This document shows, piece by piece, positions 7,211-15,315 of a DNA stretch of 42,686 bases. How positions within the stretch are numbered: position 1 is the first letter of the stretch; every line of letters begins with the position of its first letter. The stretch spans positions 1 through 42,686 of the forward strand of contig JBNGDP010000018.1 in assembly GCA_049975345.1 (NCBI GenBank), written 5' to 3'. Both the position numbers and the translations under genes were made by a program. Below the pieces are notes generated by a model, which ran no database searches, had not been told where the DNA came from, and was given only the letters and a program-made list of their open reading frames with translations. The DNA comes from Oceanipulchritudo sp049975345 (GTDB lineage Bacteria > Verrucomicrobiota > Verrucomicrobiia > Opitutales > Oceanipulchritudinaceae).

Positions 7211-8730
7211 GACAATTCGTTCAGGTTGTGGCGCTTGAGCAAAGTACCCGTCAACCGGGCCATGTCGATCTCGGCGGCCAGTTTGTTGAATTTGGAAAGG
7301 AGCAGGCGAACCCGCGCCTGGTCGAGTTCGCTTTGCGACTGCAGGACGTCTCGGAAACTGGAAAGACCCTCCTCGTATTTGCTTTTTTCCCGCTCAAAGG
7401 TGGCCTCCTGCAGGCTGACGGTGAGGCGGGCCGCCTCCAGGCTCTGGCTCACCGCCTCGAGGTTGCGCCATGTCGCGCGCAAATCGCGGAAGAGGGACTG
7501 CTTCAATTCCGCGTAGCGGAGCGTTTCCTGGTCAAACCGCTTGTCCGCGGTGAGAAGGCGGGACCGGTCCGCGCGCCGGTTCCACGGCATGGAGAATTCA
7601 AAACCGACCGACCAGGCATGCCCGTCCCCCTCAAAGGCCTTATCGAAAGCCTCATCGGCATACCGGTTGTCGATGCCGGAGTATGCCCCCGTGAAGACCA
7701 GGTCGAGATCCGGCTTCAGGGAATTGCGTGCGGCGACCCGGTCCCACTCCCGTTGGGCAATGACCGCATCCTGCGTGGCCAGCATTGGGTCGTTGGCGAG
7801 AGCCTGCTCCCAGGCCGTGCCAAAGTCCAGGTCCAGCTCCTCGGTGCCGGGCAGGGGGGCGACCGCATAGGCGGGTTCGGTGCCCGCTCCGTCGAAACCG
7901 GGCAGGACCCCCATCAGGGTGAGAAGCTCGTCGAGGGCGTCGCCCAGTTGCCGTTTTGTCTCGATGATTTCCTCCATGCGCCGGGCCTTGGAGGCCTCGG
8001 CCTGGAGGACCTCGATGCCGGTGGCGAGGCCCACCCGCTCGCGTTCGCGGGCCTCCTTGAGAAGGGTATCCGCCACTTCCAGGTTGGATTGATTGAGTTT
8101 CAACTGTTCCTGCCAGCGTGCGATCGACCAGTATGCCAGTTCGGTCCGGGAAAGGATTTCGAGGAGCTTGTCGCGCAGGCTTTCCCGGGATGCGGTGAGG
8201 CCGGCCCGCGCGCTTTCGACACCGGCAAGATTGGCCTTGCGGCCAAAACCGCCCAGGAGGGGCTGGCGCACCGACAGGGCAAGGTCCGCTGTCTGGCTGA
8301 GGTTGCCGAATTCATTCAGGTTGGTCCTCGCGTTGTTGTCGCTGCGGTCGAGGTTGGTTTGGGCGGAAATGGTGGTCCCGTAGGCGAGCTGCTTGCGCAG
8401 GCCGGCCTGCCAGTTCCGGTTGTCGGAACTCGTCGCCGTGGTCTCGGATACGGGCGTGGGCTGCTCGGTTTGGGAAACCCGGCCCGAGGCGAAGAGTTCC
8501 GTGTCAAAGGCAGCTTCTTCCACCGTGACTGCGTAGCGCGCGATTTCCGGATCGATCAAGGCGGCCCGGTAGGTCAGATTGTTTTCCAGGGCCGTCTGGA
8601 TGGCCTCCTCCAACTCGAGGAGCTCAGCCTCCCCCCGGGCAGGTCCGGACCATCCCGCCACCACGGCCAGGAGAAGGCCTTGGCGAATCGCTGTGCGCAG
8701 ATGCGGATAGGTTGACTGCTTCCCTTCCAT
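7204..8730 (-). CDS. TolC-family outer-membrane efflux protein (second set)
   Basis: A 508-residue protein of the TolC/outer-membrane efflux family: a Sec signal peptide (a hydrophobic stretch GLLLAVVAGW ending near PARGEA, about residue 33), then two repeats of long amphipathic helices separated by beta segments. Features of the family are LEEAIQTALENNLTY at the start of repeat 1, SVRQPLLGGFGRKAN in the first beta region, and LTLMGVLPG plus a second set of helices rich in Ala, Glu and Arg. It would form the trimeric outer-membrane channel for the adaptor and ABC proteins encoded immediately downstream. It starts 69 bases after the first TolC-like gene stops. That is the only gap in the middle of the block with room for a promoter. 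Confidence 0.88.
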   Translation of the reverse strand: MEGKQSTYPHLRTAIRQGLLLAVVAGWSGPARGEAELLELEEAIQTALENNLTYRAALIDPEIARYAVTVEEAAFDTELFASGRVSQTEQPTPVSETTATSSDNRNWQAGLRKQLAYGTTISAQTNLDRSDNNARTNLNEFGNLSQTADLALSVRQPLLGGFGRKANLAGVESARAGLTASRESLRDKLLEILSRTELAYWSIARWQEQLKLNQSNLEVADTLLKEARERERVGLATGIEVLQAEASKARRMEEIIETKRQLGDALDELLTLMGVLPGFDGAGTEPAYAVAPLPGTEELDLDFGTAWEQALANDPMLATQDAVIAQREWDRVAARNSLKPDLDLVFTGAYSGIDNRYADEAFDKAFEGDGHAWSVGFEFSMPWNRRADRSRLLTADKRFDQETLRYAELKQSLFRDLRATWRNLEAVSQSLEAARLTVSLQEATFEREKSKYEEGLSSFRDVLQSQSELDQARVRLLLSKFNKLAAEIDMARLTGTLLKRHNLNELSW

Positions 8731-8738
8731 GGCAGTTT

Positions 8739-8767
8739 GAGTTAAGTGGCATTATTTCCAATTGCAA
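8739..8767 (-). promoter_or_regulatory. possible sigma70-type promoter for the second exporter set
   Basis: On the minus strand TTGCAA (8762-8767) and TAACTC (8739-8744) are separated by 17 bases and lie just before the start of the TolC-like gene at 8730. The match to consensus is poor at -10. No GG-N10-GC sigma54 element is present here. This is only a candidate for internal transcription of the second set. Confidence 0.22.
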
Positions 8768-8799
8768 GGACGGGCGCATTCACCGGAGGGCGGAGCCTT

Positions 8800-10263
8800 C
8801 TATTTCATTTCCTGCAGGCGGATATTGAACCGGTTGAGAATCCGTCCCCGCACGCGATCATATTGCGCGAGGGAGACCAGATAATCGGCAAGGGCGTTGA
8901 TTTCCCTGATTTCCGCATTGGCGAGGTCCCCCTGAAGCCGGAGCACGACGAAGGTGGAGGAGGTTCCGGCCTGCAGCTTCTTCTCCTCCGCATGGAGGGA
9001 TTTTTCCGCCAGTTCCCGGGCCGTCCGGGCGGCCTGGATCCGTTCCCAGTCGGCATTGAGACGGGTTGCGGCGTCGTCCAGTTGGAGCCGGATGTCCTGT
9101 TCAAGCTGCTGGAGAGTCAATTCGGCCTGGTTTCGGCGGAGGTAGGCCCGCGTCTTTTCGGAGTTCAGGCTCCGGTTCGGGAAAGGCATGCTGAAAACCG
9201 CGCCGATGGAGTAGGCGGGATCGCCATCGTCAAGGGTGGCGTCGATACTGTCGCTGAGGTTGTCATCGATGCCGAGGCGGCCCGCGGAGCCCACGATATC
9301 CAGCCGGGGAAGGGCGTTGCGCCGGATCTGGCGCAGCTCGAACTGGCGGATGTTCAATCCGGCCCTGGCGGCGAGGTATTCCGGGCGGCTTTGCAGGGCA
9401 AGGCCGTAGTCCCGCGCGAGGACCGGTTCGAAATAGTCGGGGTTTTCCGGCGGGATGATTTCCAGCTCCAGTTCCAGAACCGAGCCGCCGTCGTCCCATA
9501 TGAGGCTCCTGAGGGCGTTGCGCGCCTGCCGGAGAAAGGCGCGTGCGCTGATGACGGAGACCTCCCGCAGCGCCGCCTCGGATTCCGCCTGGACAAGGTC
9601 GAGGGGAGCCATGGCCCCGGTTTCCACGCGCTTGCGGTTGTCCTCGAGGAGCTGCAGGGCGAGGTCGCGGTTCCGGGCGGCAATGCGCAGGTTCTCCCGG
9701 GCAAAGTACACATTCTGGTAGGCCTCGACCGTGGCCGTCACGATGTCCATCACGCGGGCCCGGAAGGTTTCCCACGCCGCGGTGGAGGATTCGCGGGCGA
9801 TGCGCACCTCCGAGTAGCTTCCGTCCAGGCCGAAGTCGCGCAGCACCGGCTGGGTGACGACGATGCCCGCGAAGGAGCTGATGTTGTCACCGAAACTTCC
9901 GGTGATGGGATCGAAGGGCGTGGTGCGGTCGTTGGTTTCCAGGGCGGCCTCCCACCGCGTTCCCCAGGGGAGCGTGGATCCCACTCCGAAACGGAAGGAG
10001 GCGGATTCCTCGTCCACGCTTTCCCCGCTCCATTCCTTCCGCTCGTAATTGTATTCAGAAGTAATGACCGGATCAAACGCCCCTTTCGCCCCGCGCACCG
10101 CCTCGCGGGCAATCTCCGGCTCGATCCGCCCGATCCGGATGGAGAAATTGCGTTCAAGGGCCTGGGCGATGGCCTCCTCCACGGAGAGGGTCACCGATTG
10201 GGCCCCGCTGGCGGCGCAGGCCGCAAGGCAGGGAATCAGGAGATAACAGCATTTATTATTCAT
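8800..10263 (-). CDS. TolC-family outer-membrane efflux protein (first set)
   Basis: This 487-residue efflux channel subunit has the same layout as the paralogue downstream: LSVEEAIAQALERNFSIRIG at the start of repeat 1, VVTQPVLRDFGLDGSYSEVR in the first beta region, and paired long helices in both halves. I chose ATG 10263 over an upstream in-frame start because it gives a clean signal peptide (MNNKCCYLLIPCLAACAASG). That peptide contains a lipobox-like LAAC, so the protein may be lipid-anchored, as many RND-type channels are; cleavage after ASGA by the ordinary signal peptidase is the alternative. The start overlaps the stop of the upstream permease by eight bases, so it is coupled to the three large permeases. 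Confidence 0.86.
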   Translation of the reverse strand: MNNKCCYLLIPCLAACAASGAQSVTLSVEEAIAQALERNFSIRIGRIEPEIAREAVRGAKGAFDPVITSEYNYERKEWSGESVDEESASFRFGVGSTLPWGTRWEAALETNDRTTPFDPITGSFGDNISSFAGIVVTQPVLRDFGLDGSYSEVRIARESSTAAWETFRARVMDIVTATVEAYQNVYFARENLRIAARNRDLALQLLEDNRKRVETGAMAPLDLVQAESEAALREVSVISARAFLRQARNALRSLIWDDGGSVLELELEIIPPENPDYFEPVLARDYGLALQSRPEYLAARAGLNIRQFELRQIRRNALPRLDIVGSAGRLGIDDNLSDSIDATLDDGDPAYSIGAVFSMPFPNRSLNSEKTRAYLRRNQAELTLQQLEQDIRLQLDDAATRLNADWERIQAARTARELAEKSLHAEEKKLQAGTSSTFVVLRLQGDLANAEIREINALADYLVSLAQYDRVRGRILNRFNIRLQEMK

Positions 10264-12736
10264 GGCGCAAAGCCTGGGCGGGTTGGATCCGGGCCGCCCG
10301 GATGGCCGGGGGAGTGGCGGCCGCAAGGGCGATCAGCAGGACAAATCCGAAGGAGAGCAGGTAGGGGGTGACCTCCTCCGGATCGATCTCATAGAAGAAG
10401 ATGGCCAGGCTCTCCCGGATTCCCGGTGCCAGGATGACCGGCGAAAGGACAAGCAGGGCGATCAAAAATCCGGTCCCGATCTGCTTGATGGCATGGCTGT
10501 AGACCAGCTTGAGGATTCTCCCCCGGGTGGCCCCGAGGGCCTGGCGGATCCCGAACTCCATGATGCGCTGGTTTACGGAAAATGTAATGACTCCATAAAT
10601 ACCAATCGCGCCAAGGAAGGTGGCGAGCGCGCCGAAGGTGGTGAAGATTTCAGAAAAGAACCCGAACTGGGCCAGCATTTCATCGTTGATTTGCCGGGGC
10701 GTCCCGGTCCCGTAGAGGGGGAGGTTGTTGTCCATCTTCCGGACCTCCTCCCGGAGAACCGGCAGCAGGGCCCCGGGATCGCCGGACCCGCGAACAAGCA
10801 CAGTGATGAAGACCGGGGTCGCGGCGGGAACCTGCGGGATGAAAAAGGCGGCCCCGTCCTCGTCCCGTTCCAGGATGCCGGATTCCTGCATGCCCCCCGT
10901 CACGCCAATGACCTCCACAAACGGGAGCTCGTCCGTTTCCTGTGCGGGCAGGCCCAGGTCCGGCCGGAAGCGTTTGCCCAGCGGATTGACTCCCGGCCAC
11001 TCCCTTTCCGCGAAGGCCCGGTTGATGATCGCGCGCCGCGGAACCTCCGCCGTGAAATCCTCCGGAACAAACCTGTCCCCCCGCTGGACGGGCAGCCCCA
11101 CCGTGTCGAAAAAATCCCCTGAAATCATCTGGAAACGGGCGATTTCCCGTTCCGAATCGTTGGCATAGCTCCGGGCGGGCATCTCGTACTGGCATGCCGG
11201 ACCGCCAAGGAACTGGTAGCGGTGGGAGGTCGCGGCAAAATCGATCTCCGGCCGGGCGCGCAGGTTTCGCAGCAGGGAATCGAGGAAGTTGGCCCGGTCC
11301 CGCGGGTCCGGATACACATCCTCGAAAAGGCCGATCCGGGCAGTCATCACCCGATCTGCGTCGTATTCATAATCCACCGCCATCATGTTGCGGACGCTTT
11401 TCACAAACAGGACCACGAGGGTCAGGATGATGGCGGCCACGCTGATTTGGAGGATGACCAGGGCCTTGCCGAAGGCGCCCATGTGGAGGGAGGTCCCTGT
11501 ACGGTTGTCATCCTTCAGAATCTCGCTCTCCCGCAGGCTGGACGCGCGCGTGGCGGGAACCAGCCCCGAAAGGATTCCCGTCAGGATGGTGACCCCCGCC
11601 ACGGCCAGGAAAACACGCCAGTCAAGGGAGAAGTCGATCCAGAAGGGCTGGTCCATTCCCGCCATGGTGCGATTGAGGTCCCGCACCGTCCAGATGCTGT
11701 AGAGCACCCCGACAACCGCGCCGAGAACCGCCAGGAGGACGCTTTCCGTGAGGAACTGGGAAATGATCCGGTTCCGGGAGGCACCGAGGGCGGAACGGAT
11801 CGCCACCTCCTTCTGCCGGCGCATCGAGCGGGCCAGGAGAAGATTGGCGACATTGGCGCAGGCGATGAGGAGGATGAGAAAGGTGATCAACAGCATGACC
11901 GCGGTCATGGCCACGGTTTCCCCGCCGAGGTATTCATCGAGGAACGGCTGCACCCTGATGTCGCGGAACCCCTCCCGGGTGTCCGGATGCTGCTGTTCGA
12001 GAACGCGCGCGACCAGGTTCATGGAAGCCCTTGCCGCTTCCCTGCTGACACCGGGCTTCAACCGCCCCATGACCTCGAGGCTGATCACGTCCGCGCCCCC
12101 CCATTCCATTCCCGAGGGATCCTGCTGCTTGAAGAGGGGAATCCAGATCTCCTCGTTCACCGGGAAGGCGAATCCATCCGGCATGACCCCGACGATGGTC
12201 ACGCTGCGACCGTTGAGCACCGCGGATTTCCCGACAATGTCCGGATCTCCCGCGAAGTCCCCCTGCCATACCTTGCTGGAAAGGACGATGACGTCCGCGG
12301 AATCCGGCAGGTCATCCTCCGGCAGCAGGGTTCGTCCAATCCGCGCCTGCGCCCGGAGCAACTGGAAGGCGTTTCCGGAAATGAAGCATCCGTTGTAGCG
12401 CTCCACCTTGTCCCCGAAGGTCAGGTTGGCCGTTCCGGAATAATAGCCCGCGAGGCCCTCGAAGGCGTCCTGCCTCCGTTGCCACTCCACGAACTCCGGG
12501 ATCGGCACCTCCGCGTTGAGGTTTTCCCGCTCGATGTTGATGCGCTCCAGATGCATGATGCGCTCCGGATCGGGGAAGGGAAGGCCTTTGAGGAAGAGGC
12601 CGTTGACGACCGAAAGTTGTGTCGTGACCGTCCCGATACCGAGACCAAGGGCGAGAATGGCCACCAGGCTGAAGGCCGGGTTCTTCAACAATTGGCGCAG
12701 GCCGAAGCGCAGGTCCCTGGACAGGCTTTCCATCAT
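10256..12736 (-). CDS. double-size orphan ABC permease (ADOP-like), third of three
   Basis: An 826-residue permease made of two MacB/FtsX units in one chain. Unit 1: a first helix FSLVAILALGLGIGTVTTQ (about 23-41), a periplasmic core, and an FtsX domain with NVANLLLARSMRRQKEVAIRSALGASR. Unit 2: a helix at about 425-447 (ALVILQISVAAIILTLVVLF), a second periplasmic core, and a final FtsX domain with FGIRQALGATRGRILKL ending in PAQALRHE. This is the architecture of the large duplicated permeases described from Acidobacteria and relatives, which carry no ATPase of their own. A good AGGAGG lies eight bases before the ATG. It is 12 bases downstream of its paralogue. The only ATPase for it in this set is at 17806-18525. 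Confidence 0.87.
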   Translation of the reverse strand: MMESLSRDLRFGLRQLLKNPAFSLVAILALGLGIGTVTTQLSVVNGLFLKGLPFPDPERIMHLERINIERENLNAEVPIPEFVEWQRRQDAFEGLAGYYSGTANLTFGDKVERYNGCFISGNAFQLLRAQARIGRTLLPEDDLPDSADVIVLSSKVWQGDFAGDPDIVGKSAVLNGRSVTIVGVMPDGFAFPVNEEIWIPLFKQQDPSGMEWGGADVISLEVMGRLKPGVSREAARASMNLVARVLEQQHPDTREGFRDIRVQPFLDEYLGGETVAMTAVMLLITFLILLIACANVANLLLARSMRRQKEVAIRSALGASRNRIISQFLTESVLLAVLGAVVGVLYSIWTVRDLNRTMAGMDQPFWIDFSLDWRVFLAVAGVTILTGILSGLVPATRASSLRESEILKDDNRTGTSLHMGAFGKALVILQISVAAIILTLVVLFVKSVRNMMAVDYEYDADRVMTARIGLFEDVYPDPRDRANFLDSLLRNLRARPEIDFAATSHRYQFLGGPACQYEMPARSYANDSEREIARFQMISGDFFDTVGLPVQRGDRFVPEDFTAEVPRRAIINRAFAEREWPGVNPLGKRFRPDLGLPAQETDELPFVEVIGVTGGMQESGILERDEDGAAFFIPQVPAATPVFITVLVRGSGDPGALLPVLREEVRKMDNNLPLYGTGTPRQINDEMLAQFGFFSEIFTTFGALATFLGAIGIYGVITFSVNQRIMEFGIRQALGATRGRILKLVYSHAIKQIGTGFLIALLVLSPVILAPGIRESLAIFFYEIDPEEVTPYLLSFGFVLLIALAAATPPAIRAARIQPAQALRHE

Positions 12737-12748
12737 CTTCGAGCCCTC

Positions 12749-15220
12749 CTATTCGTATCGCAGGGCCTGGGCCGGATCGACGCGCGCGGCGCGGCGCGCC
12801 GGCATGAGGCAGGCCGAGACGGCGACGGCCGAGAAGACGAGGCCGACCAACAGGTAATTGAACGGGTCCTGGGTGGAGACACCGTAGAGGAAATCCCGCA
12901 TCAGCTGGGAGAAGAAGAAGGCCCCGACAAGACCCACGCTCAAACCGACAATGAACTGCAGCAGCCCGGAACGCATGACGAGCACGAGGATGTTGCGGCC
13001 GGTAGCCCCGAGGGCGGAACGGATTCCGAATTCCATGGTACGCTGGTTCACCGAGAAGGACATGATCCCGTAGATTCCGACCGAGGCAAGGAAGACGGCG
13101 ACAAGTCCGAATATCTTGAAGATACTGGAGATGACCCGGTTGCCGACCGTGTCCTCGCTGATTATGGTTTCGGGAGTGGCCACCGCGTAGAGGGGGAGGT
13201 TGGGATCCATCTTGATCACCTCCCGGCGGATGACTTCGGCCAGTTGCATCGGATCGGCCGGTCCCCGGGCGGCGATGGTCATGAAGGAGGCCGTTTCCCG
13301 CGGGTGCAGGGGAAGCCAGTAGTGGCGGCCCTCGGCATTGGTTGTGTTTCCAAGGCCCTGGGCGGCCATGTCGGGGGCCACCCCGATAACCGTCAGCCAA
13401 GGCATTTCCAGTTCCTCCGGGGGTGTGGTGGCCCGCTCCTGCGGCCAAGGCTCCCTGCGGAAGCGCTTCCCAACGGGGTTCTCCCCCGGAAAAAGCGTTT
13501 CGGCCAGCGCCTGGTTGATGACGGCCACGGGAAGGTTTTCCGGGGTGTCCATCTCCGTGAAGGAGCGGCCCGCGGTCAATTCGACCCCGAGTGTATCGAA
13601 ATATTCAGGACTGATCCGCTCAACCGTGGACATGGGGAGGCTGTCGAACTCCGTCCGGGGGCTCCCGTCGGCACGCACCCTCGTCCAGTCCAGCCCGATG
13701 TTGGTCCAGCGGTAGCGGCCGTACAGGGCCACGTTCGAGACCTCCGGGACCGCCTCGACATTGCGCTTCAACTGCGTGAAGAACAGATAACGCTCCTCCG
13801 GGGTCGGATAGGAGCCCTCAAACAGGCCCATGCGGGCGGTGAAGACCGAGGCGGTGTCAAAGTGCAGGTCCGTTTCGTTGATGTTCTGGACGCTGCGCAT
13901 CATCAGGATGGTGAGGATCAGGAGCACGCTGGAGATGGCCACCTGGACCACGACCAGCCCTTTGCTGAAGAGGCCCATGTGAAGGGATGACCCGGTGCGG
14001 GTGTCATCCTTGAGGATGTCGGTAACACTGACCCGGGAGGCCTTGACCGCCGGCACGATCCCGGAGATCAGGCCCGCCAGAAGCGTGACCATGGAAACGA
14101 TGCCGAGGACGCGCCAGTCGAGATCAAAGGTCAGCCAGAAGGGCATCTGCATCATCTGGCCGTATTCCCGGAGGGTGCCGGTGGCCCAGAGGGCGATAAG
14201 GGTGCCGCCCGCCGCCCCGAAGATGGAAAGCAGGATGCTCTCGACCAGCAACTGGCCGATGATGGAGAGCCGGGTCGCCCCGAGAGAGCTGCGGATGGCC
14301 AGTTCCTTGCTCCGGAGCGTGGAGCGGGCCAGGAGGAGATTGGCGACATTGGCGCAGGCGATGAGCAGGACAAAGGCCCCCATGGCCAGCATGATCCACA
14401 TCATCTGCACCGTGTTGTCACCCAGCAGCGCTCCGGCGATCGGCTCGACGGTGGCCGTCTTGAATTCCCCGTTGGTGTCCGGGAACTGTTCGGAAAGGCC
14501 GACCATGAGGTTGGTCATCTCCAGCTCCGCCTGTTCGCGGTTCACCCCGTCCCTGAGCCGTCCCATCACATTGATGGACCAGTCGCCGCGGTCCAGTTCC
14601 GCGTGGTTGAGCTGGGACCGCAGGGGCACCCACACCTCGTCCCTTGAGGGAAAGCGGAAATTACGGGGCATGACCCCGATGACCGTGCCGAGGCGCCCGT
14701 TGATGGAGGCCGTTCTTCCGATGACACCGGGATCCCCGCTGTAGTGGTTTTGCCATGCGGCATAACTGAGCAGCAGCACCGGGGCGGCACCGGGTTGGTC
14801 CTCCTCGCCGGTGAAGCTCCGGCCGATGAAGGGATGGACGCCGAGGATGTCGAGCCAGGTGTGGGAAATGCGCGAGCCCGTGAAGCGGATCGGGTTGTTG
14901 TCGATGCTGACGTTGACGGTGCCCCCGAACCACGCAGCCAGGGCCTCGAAACTATCCTGTTCACGCTGGATGTCGTGAAAATCCAACACAGGGATCCCGG
15001 TGTTCCACGGCTGGCGCTCCATGTCCCAGCGCTTGACGAACATCAGTTCCGACGGTTCCTCGAAGGGCAGGCCGCGGATCACCGCCCCGTTGATCACGCT
15101 GAACATCGTGGTGACCGCCCCGATCCCCAGGGCCAGGGCAACGACCGAGATGATGGTGAAGGCGGGGCTCCGGAGCAGGATCCGGAAGGCGAATTTGAAG
15201 CTTCTGGTCAGGTAGTCCAT
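12749..15220 (-). CDS. double-size orphan ABC permease (ADOP-like), second of three
   Basis: An 823-residue paralogue of the neighbouring permeases with the same two-unit design: helix AFTIISVVALALGIGAVTTMF near the N-terminus, FtsX segment NVANLLLARSTLRSKELAIRSSLGATR, a mid-protein helix (LVVVQVAISSVLLILTILMM), second core, and a final FtsX domain ending DPAQALRYE. I chose ATG 15220 (MDYLTRSFKF), not a start 99 bases further upstream, because the family begins there and the extra residues would be translated from a tandem heptamer repeat. The 95-base gap before it is the largest between the three permeases and is filled by that repeat. Confidence 0.87.
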   Translation of the reverse strand: MDYLTRSFKFAFRILLRSPAFTIISVVALALGIGAVTTMFSVINGAVIRGLPFEEPSELMFVKRWDMERQPWNTGIPVLDFHDIQREQDSFEALAAWFGGTVNVSIDNNPIRFTGSRISHTWLDILGVHPFIGRSFTGEEDQPGAAPVLLLSYAAWQNHYSGDPGVIGRTASINGRLGTVIGVMPRNFRFPSRDEVWVPLRSQLNHAELDRGDWSINVMGRLRDGVNREQAELEMTNLMVGLSEQFPDTNGEFKTATVEPIAGALLGDNTVQMMWIMLAMGAFVLLIACANVANLLLARSTLRSKELAIRSSLGATRLSIIGQLLVESILLSIFGAAGGTLIALWATGTLREYGQMMQMPFWLTFDLDWRVLGIVSMVTLLAGLISGIVPAVKASRVSVTDILKDDTRTGSSLHMGLFSKGLVVVQVAISSVLLILTILMMRSVQNINETDLHFDTASVFTARMGLFEGSYPTPEERYLFFTQLKRNVEAVPEVSNVALYGRYRWTNIGLDWTRVRADGSPRTEFDSLPMSTVERISPEYFDTLGVELTAGRSFTEMDTPENLPVAVINQALAETLFPGENPVGKRFRREPWPQERATTPPEELEMPWLTVIGVAPDMAAQGLGNTTNAEGRHYWLPLHPRETASFMTIAARGPADPMQLAEVIRREVIKMDPNLPLYAVATPETIISEDTVGNRVISSIFKIFGLVAVFLASVGIYGIMSFSVNQRTMEFGIRSALGATGRNILVLVMRSGLLQFIVGLSVGLVGAFFFSQLMRDFLYGVSTQDPFNYLLVGLVFSAVAVSACLMPARRAARVDPAQALRYE

Positions 15221-15239
15221 GGTTTGGTTGTGGGTCAAA

Positions 15240-15274
15240 GGTCGTAGGTCGTAGGTCGTAAGTCGTAGGTCGCG
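15240..15274. repeat. heptanucleotide tandem repeat (GGTCGTA)x5 between permease genes
   Basis: Five head-to-tail 7-bp units: GGTCGTA three times (15240-15260), AGTCGTA (15261-15267) and GGTCGCG (15268-15274). Degenerate copies in opposite orientation (GACCTGC, GGCCTGC, GACC) follow at about 15294-15311, so the two arms could fold against each other in the mRNA. It fills the intergenic gap between two co-transcribed permease genes. It has no open reading role in either neighbour. Confidence 0.8.
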
Positions 15275-15315
15275 GGGATTGATCCCGGCCATTGACCTGC
15301 GGCCTGCGACCAATA

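Noticed and set aside
8748..8767. Second sigma54 promoter before the second TolC-like gene
   Set aside because: A TGGCA...TTGCA string is present, but on the opposite strand and with 14 instead of 10 bases between GG and GC.
11222..13990. A 922-codon open frame on the plus strand, opposite the large permeases
   Set aside because: It lies entirely antisense to two genes with clear FtsX/MacB homology. Its translation is low-complexity and rich in Gly, Glu, Asp and His, typical of a shadow frame in GC-rich DNA.
15240..15274. Possible CRISPR array
   Set aside because: The 7-bp units are directly adjacent with no spacers, and no cas gene is present anywhere in the window.
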